DNA from: Clostridia bacterium
GTDB lineage: Bacteria; Bacillota; Clostridia; Lachnospirales; Lachnospiraceae
DNA length: 36,090 nucleotides
Direction: 5' to 3'
Assembly: GCA_009929525.1 (NCBI GenBank)
Contig: SAAH01000030.1
Coordinates: forward strand, 1 to 36,090
Shown: positions 32,871 through 36,090 of the stretch, piece after piece
Layout of the letters: the number at the start of each line of letters is the position of its first letter
Position numbering within the stretch: position 1 is the first letter of the stretch
Notes under the pieces: model-generated
Seen by the model: the letters and a program-made list of their open reading frames with translations, nothing else
Databases searched by the model: none
Told to the model about the DNA's origin: nothing
Translations under genes and position numbers: made by a program

Positions 32871-33461
32871 TTATGGTGTATCAGACGGCCAACCATTTGC
32901 TTCCAGAACATTGCCGCTTTTATCAGCATTATTCTTTATCTGCACAGATTCACCGATCACGTTAACATCAACATTTGCACCTGCATATTCATCTGCCATC
33001 ACTTCTGAAAAACTCACCTGCGTAAACAAAGGCTCGGTTTTCTCTCCTGACTTTACAGGATAAGAATAGTAATACCATCCATCATTTCCATTAATCCAAT
33101 TAGAATTGAAATCAAGCGTAATAACGCTTGATTCCAATCTGTTTGTTCCATCCTGCGAAAGGATTTGAATGTCTGTTTTTGCCCTCATCCAGGAATCTGA
33201 ATGTCCAATATTGCTCAGTCGGGGAATCTTTGATACAACTGCTCCAGGTACGATATCTCCGATCGTTGTCTCCGGATATGCCTCTTCATTTCCATTGATA
33301 TCTATACGTGTCTCCACAATCTTTAAGTCGACACTTCCTGTCGTTATAACATTCGTGGTTTCCAATCGAGCTGTGATAAAAGCAAATGTTCCTGTTCCCA
33401 TGATTGCACTTGTCAGAAGAAGGATGGATGTAAGCAAAACAATTTTCTTTTTACTTCTCAT
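32871..33461 (-). CDS. TasA/CalY-like fibre protein with SipW-type signal
   Basis: The 196-residue protein carries a SipW-dependent signal: a hydrophobic stretch followed by GTFAFITARLETTNVITTGSVDLKI, matching the xAxFTD...T.N.F.xGxV pattern of TasA, CalY and camelysin. The rest is a beta-sandwich with DIVPGAVVSKIPRLSNIG, SWMRAKTDI and WYYYSYPV segments typical of the family. It should form extracellular fibres after cleavage by SipW. I chose ATG 33461 with AAAGGTGG ten bases upstream; the longer frame runs into the preceding gene. The two larger relatives lie directly upstream in the same operon. Confidence 0.83.
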   Translation of the reverse strand: MRSKKKIVLLTSILLLTSAIMGTGTFAFITARLETTNVITTGSVDLKIVETRIDINGNEEAYPETTIGDIVPGAVVSKIPRLSNIGHSDSWMRAKTDIQILSQDGTNRLESSVITLDFNSNWINGNDGWYYYSYPVKSGEKTEPLFTQVSFSEVMADEYAGANVDVNVIGESVQIKNNADKSGNVLEANGWPSDTP

Positions 33462-33486
33462 AATTTGAATTCCACCTTTTCTTTTA

Positions 33487-34296
33487 TCAGCCGCCCGAAG
33501 GCTCCCATAACTCTTTGTCATACGCTGCATTTGTTCCCGGTGTTCCAAAGGCTGTTGTTAATGCTGTCTCCGGGTCTGTAAATCCGGTGATTGCCACTGC
33601 TTCTGCTCTACATACGACACTAAATATGTCTCCATATACCTCAGCAATTCCATAATTCTTATCCCAAAGATCTCCATTGGTAACTGCATCCTCCAGATAT
33701 ACACTTCGGATAAATGGATATGTTGTTTTGGTATCTGTCTGCAACACTTTCTTATATACCGCAACATAAATGTTGTAATCCATACCACCAGTGTCCTTAT
33801 ATACATAAGTTGGTTTATGAGTTGCTGGATCATCCAGCCACTTCCACTCATCGTTATATCCCGCTTCTGTATCATGATCAAAACAGAATAAACTGTACTT
33901 ATCTATCAGCACGTTTTTATTACCAAACTTATCTATTGGAAGAATTTTTCCTGTATTTTCGTGATCTCCTGGTGTATCAAGAATTGCTGGAATAGCCACA
34001 TGTACGCGGACATAAACCGGATCTGAATCACTTTCACACTGTACCCATACTTTATTCTTTATAGAATTTGCATATGTTCCATCATCGCGAATTCCAGATA
34101 CCGGTACTAAATAACCAGATCCATACTCTGTCGGCAGTGTAATGTCAATCTTCGCCTCTGGCTCCGTTTCCTCAACTTTAGCCGTAAAATGATTTGTGAC
34201 ACCTTCTGCATCTGTCAGATAAGCCAGAGTAGATTTCGATATATTGCTGAGGAATAAAATCCCCAGCAATGCTATTACCGTTATTTTCTTTTTCAT
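33487..34296 (-). CDS. TasA-family protein with SipW-type signal (paralogue 2)
   Basis: The 269-residue protein has a SipW-type signal ending in STLAYLTDAEGVTNHFT. The following beta-rich region contains VWVQCESDSDPVYVRVHVAIP, a long aromatic loop (DHDTEAGYNDEWKWLDD) and YIRSVYLEDAVT-like strands. It is a clear paralogue of the next gene upstream: both share YVRVHVAIP, VAxYKxxL and xSVYxxxAVT at equal spacing, but the loops differ. Paired subunits of one fibre, or alternatives, are plausible. The ribosome binding site is weak (AAAGTGATG). Gaps to its neighbours are about 25 bp. Confidence 0.83.
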   Translation of the reverse strand: MKKKITVIALLGILFLSNISKSTLAYLTDAEGVTNHFTAKVEETEPEAKIDITLPTEYGSGYLVPVSGIRDDGTYANSIKNKVWVQCESDSDPVYVRVHVAIPAILDTPGDHENTGKILPIDKFGNKNVLIDKYSLFCFDHDTEAGYNDEWKWLDDPATHKPTYVYKDTGGMDYNIYVAVYKKVLQTDTKTTYPFIRSVYLEDAVTNGDLWDKNYGIAEVYGDIFSVVCRAEAVAITGFTDPETALTTAFGTPGTNAAYDKELWEPSGG

Positions 34297-34320
34297 GGCT
34301 CATCACTTTCTGATTTGAAT

Positions 34321-35121
34321 TTACGGTGTTACTACAGGTGTAGGATCTGTTATTACTACATCATCTTTTGTAGGATCTGCAGCATTAACTGTATCGAAGT
34401 CTGCTACATAGCTATCACTAAGTGCTGGATAAGCTGCAGCGAACGCTTCAAATGGTGTAGCAAATTCATCTGCCTGTACACCTTCTACTGCAATCTTCAG
34501 ATTCCATCCAGCATCTCCAAGTTTAGAGTTGATATCTGCCAGATCTTCTGGTGTAACAGCCTGATCCATATATACGCTGTGGATTGCATCGTATTTAGTT
34601 TTCGTATCTCCAGTGCTGCTTAATTTATCTTTGTAAGTTGCAACATAAACACGGTAAGCAACTCCATCAATTGTTGTATTATACATATTGTCATACAGCT
34701 TAGATGTCATATCTTTACCCCAGGTCCAATAATTTCCATACGCTGAAGTTGTTGCATGATTATAATGTAATGGCTGATATGTTTTTTTAGCTGCATTGGT
34801 ATAGCTTGCTAAAACTTCCGGAATAGCTACATGTACTCTGACATAGGTATCCACTACATCTGCACCATCTTTAAGTGATACATCAACTCTTTTTTCTACA
34901 CGATTTTCTTTACTACCACCTGCATTTTGGTTTGTAGAAGGAATCAATAATGCATCCTCATCAAATGTCTCTTCCAGTACAACATCAACTTTTCCTACCT
35001 GAAATTTGTTTGTTGTTCCCTCTTTGTCAGTCAGGAATGCTAAAGTACCTCCGATTAATGTTGTTGCTACCAGTGATCCTGCTAACAGCATTGTTGCTAA
35101 TTTCTTTTTGTTTACTCCCAT
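34321..35121 (-). CDS. TasA-family protein with SipW-type signal (paralogue 1)
   Basis: The 266-residue protein has a signal ending in GTLAFLTDKEGTTNKFQVGKV, an excellent match to SipW-processed proteins. The mature part is beta-rich with VSLKDGADVVDTYVRVHVAIP, a YGNYWTWGKD loop and IHSVYMDQAVT; it ends in a Pro/Thr-rich tail (ITDPTPVVTP). It has no sortase motif or C-terminal helix, so it is secreted or held by fibre assembly. It is a paralogue of the following gene. AAAGGAG precedes the ATG by 11 bases. As the first structural gene after sipW it is probably the most abundant subunit. Confidence 0.85.
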   Translation of the reverse strand: MGVNKKKLATMLLAGSLVATTLIGGTLAFLTDKEGTTNKFQVGKVDVVLEETFDEDALLIPSTNQNAGGSKENRVEKRVDVSLKDGADVVDTYVRVHVAIPEVLASYTNAAKKTYQPLHYNHATTSAYGNYWTWGKDMTSKLYDNMYNTTIDGVAYRVYVATYKDKLSSTGDTKTKYDAIHSVYMDQAVTPEDLADINSKLGDAGWNLKIAVEGVQADEFATPFEAFAAAYPALSDSYVADFDTVNAADPTKDDVVITDPTPVVTP

Positions 35122-35200
35122 AATAATTTGTACTCCTTTCTTTTTGTGTACATTGATTGATATTAGGATTTATACGATCGCCTGTTTATTATTTTTGTAT

Positions 35201-35758
35201 TCAGGCGCAATCCTCACTTTTAGGATTTCTTTCACTTGCACTTACTTTTTCTTTCTTATCATCTTCTTTACTTACAGCCCTCAAAACATCCGGTGTGAAC
35301 ATAAGAATAATAAAAACTACCACTCCCGCTATCACCAGATATCTTCCTGATGAATTCATAACGAAATCTGACACATAACCAAGATACGGTATGGTGTACA
35401 CCGGCGTTCCTATAAGGTTTCCGTACAATACCGGATTACTGTCCTCATATTCATTTGCATCGCCTTTTGTGTAGAATTTCTTTTCTGTCACATCATTTCT
35501 TACAACTCGGTGTGTTGCAACAGTGAGATTTTCATCCATGACAAAGGTAATAGCCTGACCTTCTGTGATATCCTCCGGATCAGCATCCTTTACATAGATC
35601 AAGGAACCTGTGTGATAGGTTGGCTCCATACTTCCACTGAGTACACTGTAAGGCTGCAGACCAAATAATCGGACACCTGCCAGAGCGATTGCAAGCAAAG
35701 CAAGCAGAAGTATAATGATGACGCTAACGAATCCCCATATTTTCTTTAATGCTTTCAT
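35201..35758 (-). CDS. sipW: SipW-type (ER-type) signal peptidase I
   Basis: This 185-residue membrane protease is predicted to cut the signals of the TasA-family proteins encoded directly downstream. It has an N-terminal helix (about 8-32), catalytic S43 in LSGSMEPT and H83 in VATHRVV, the Ser/His pair of ER-type peptidases rather than the Ser/Lys pair of bacterial SipS, the KGDANEYED box, and a second C-terminal helix (about 140-158). All active-site positions are present, in contrast to the SipA-like protein of the pilus operon. GAGGAG six bases before the ATG fixes the start. It opens the operon, with a promoter about 60 bp upstream. Confidence 0.92.
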   Translation of the reverse strand: MKALKKIWGFVSVIIILLLALLAIALAGVRLFGLQPYSVLSGSMEPTYHTGSLIYVKDADPEDITEGQAITFVMDENLTVATHRVVRNDVTEKKFYTKGDANEYEDSNPVLYGNLIGTPVYTIPYLGYVSDFVMNSSGRYLVIAGVVVFIILMFTPDVLRAVSKEDDKKEKVSASERNPKSEDCA

Positions 35759-35812
35759 TTGCTGCTCCTCATTCTTTGATTTTTAAGTATTACTTTTGTT
35801 TCTCTCTTGCAA

Positions 35813-35826
35813 GGCTAATGATAGCC
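35813..35826 (-). promoter_or_regulatory. Palindrome over the sipW -10 element
   Basis: GGCTA-ATGA-TAGCC, a perfect 5-bp inverted repeat, contains the -10 hexamer of the sipW promoter. It could be an operator, or a short hairpin at the start of the transcript. Confidence 0.4.
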
Positions 35827-35846
35827 ATCACACATCTCATCTTCAA
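35818..35846 (-). promoter_or_regulatory. Promoter of the sipW-tasA operon
   Basis: On the minus strand TTGAAG (35846-35841) and TATCAT (35823-35818) are separated by 17 bp. The -35 hexamer equals that of both kinase-operon promoters. Confidence 0.6.
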
Positions 35847-36090
35847 CGAAGTTGTAAAAAATGAAGGCGAGATTGTAATAATTAAAAGTTCTATTTTTTC
35901 CGTAGCAGCCAATGAAAAAGTGATCAAAATTCATTTAGTGATTCACAAACGGGTACATAAAATGGCGTATTCGACTAAAAATAATTAACAAATCCTTGAG
36001 TTTCCGCAAAATGTAATTTCAAAAGAGATAACTTCTTCTAAAGTACCAATCTGTCCTATTTTTGAAAAAAATGAAAAGACAGTATTGTGA
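35847..36090. other. Right-edge intergenic region
   Basis: The 240 bp upstream of the sipW promoter are AT-rich and hold no gene I can support. A short plus-strand frame reading in from 35749 lacks a promoter and recognisable product. The region probably holds upstream control sites of the fibre locus, but I see no clear repeat or riboswitch. Confidence 0.35.

Noticed and set aside
35749-35988. 79-codon plus-strand frame opposite the sipW promoter
   Set aside because: It overlaps the sipW start and promoter on the other strand, lacks a promoter and has no recognisable product.

Overview
The window looks like a chromosome segment of a gut-type clostridium, most likely Lachnospiraceae. This is inferred from the moderately low GC, strong Gram-positive AGGAGG ribosome binding sites, a S11 D,D-carboxypeptidase, a DUF2325 protein, class B sortase pili and SipW/TasA-type exported proteins. 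No rRNA, tRNA, CRISPR array or intact insertion sequence was recognised. The left 12.6 kb holds housekeeping and signalling genes in small units with good promoters and terminators: a D,D-carboxypeptidase with a DPNA-repeat linker, a DEDDh exonuclease, a small alarmone synthetase, a Cys-rich DUF2325 protein behind a palindromic operator, a soluble hybrid kinase with a separate HPt protein, a 2-hydroxyacid dehydrogenase, an alpha/beta hydrolase, MgtC and a GAF-GGDEF diguanylate cyclase.

From 12.6 to 21.1 kb there is one minus-strand signalling unit behind two near-identical promoters. It encodes a Cache-type hybrid histidine kinase, a BvgS-like kinase with two solute-binding domains, an ECF sigma factor fused to a membrane-spanning extracellular domain, and a zinc-ribbon membrane protein. 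None of the hybrid kinases carries its own HPt domain; the free HPt at 4.6 kb is a candidate shared partner.

From 21.1 to 35.8 kb, all on the minus strand, lies a surface-fibre locus made of two adjoining modules. Transcribed first is a SipW/TasA-type module: SipW signal peptidase, three SipW-dependent TasA-like proteins, an acidic shortened relative, and a protein with a sortase-type C-terminus (VKTG). A terminator-like hairpin, a small unknown gene and an unusual UUCG-capped hairpin separate it from the second module. That module has an AP2 regulator with three Cys-rich repeats, a 1749-residue GLUG-type tip adhesin, a small DivIVA-like coiled-coil protein, a signal-peptidase homologue in which both catalytic residues are replaced (Asp and Gly, as in streptococcal SipA), a major pilin, sortase B and a minor pilin with VKTG.

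The working hypothesis is a composite fibre factory. One sortase B may anchor both the covalent pilus (VTPTG substrates) and a wall anchor for a TasA-like fibre (VKTG substrates), with the neighbouring kinases, sigma factor and cyclase as possible but unproven regulators.
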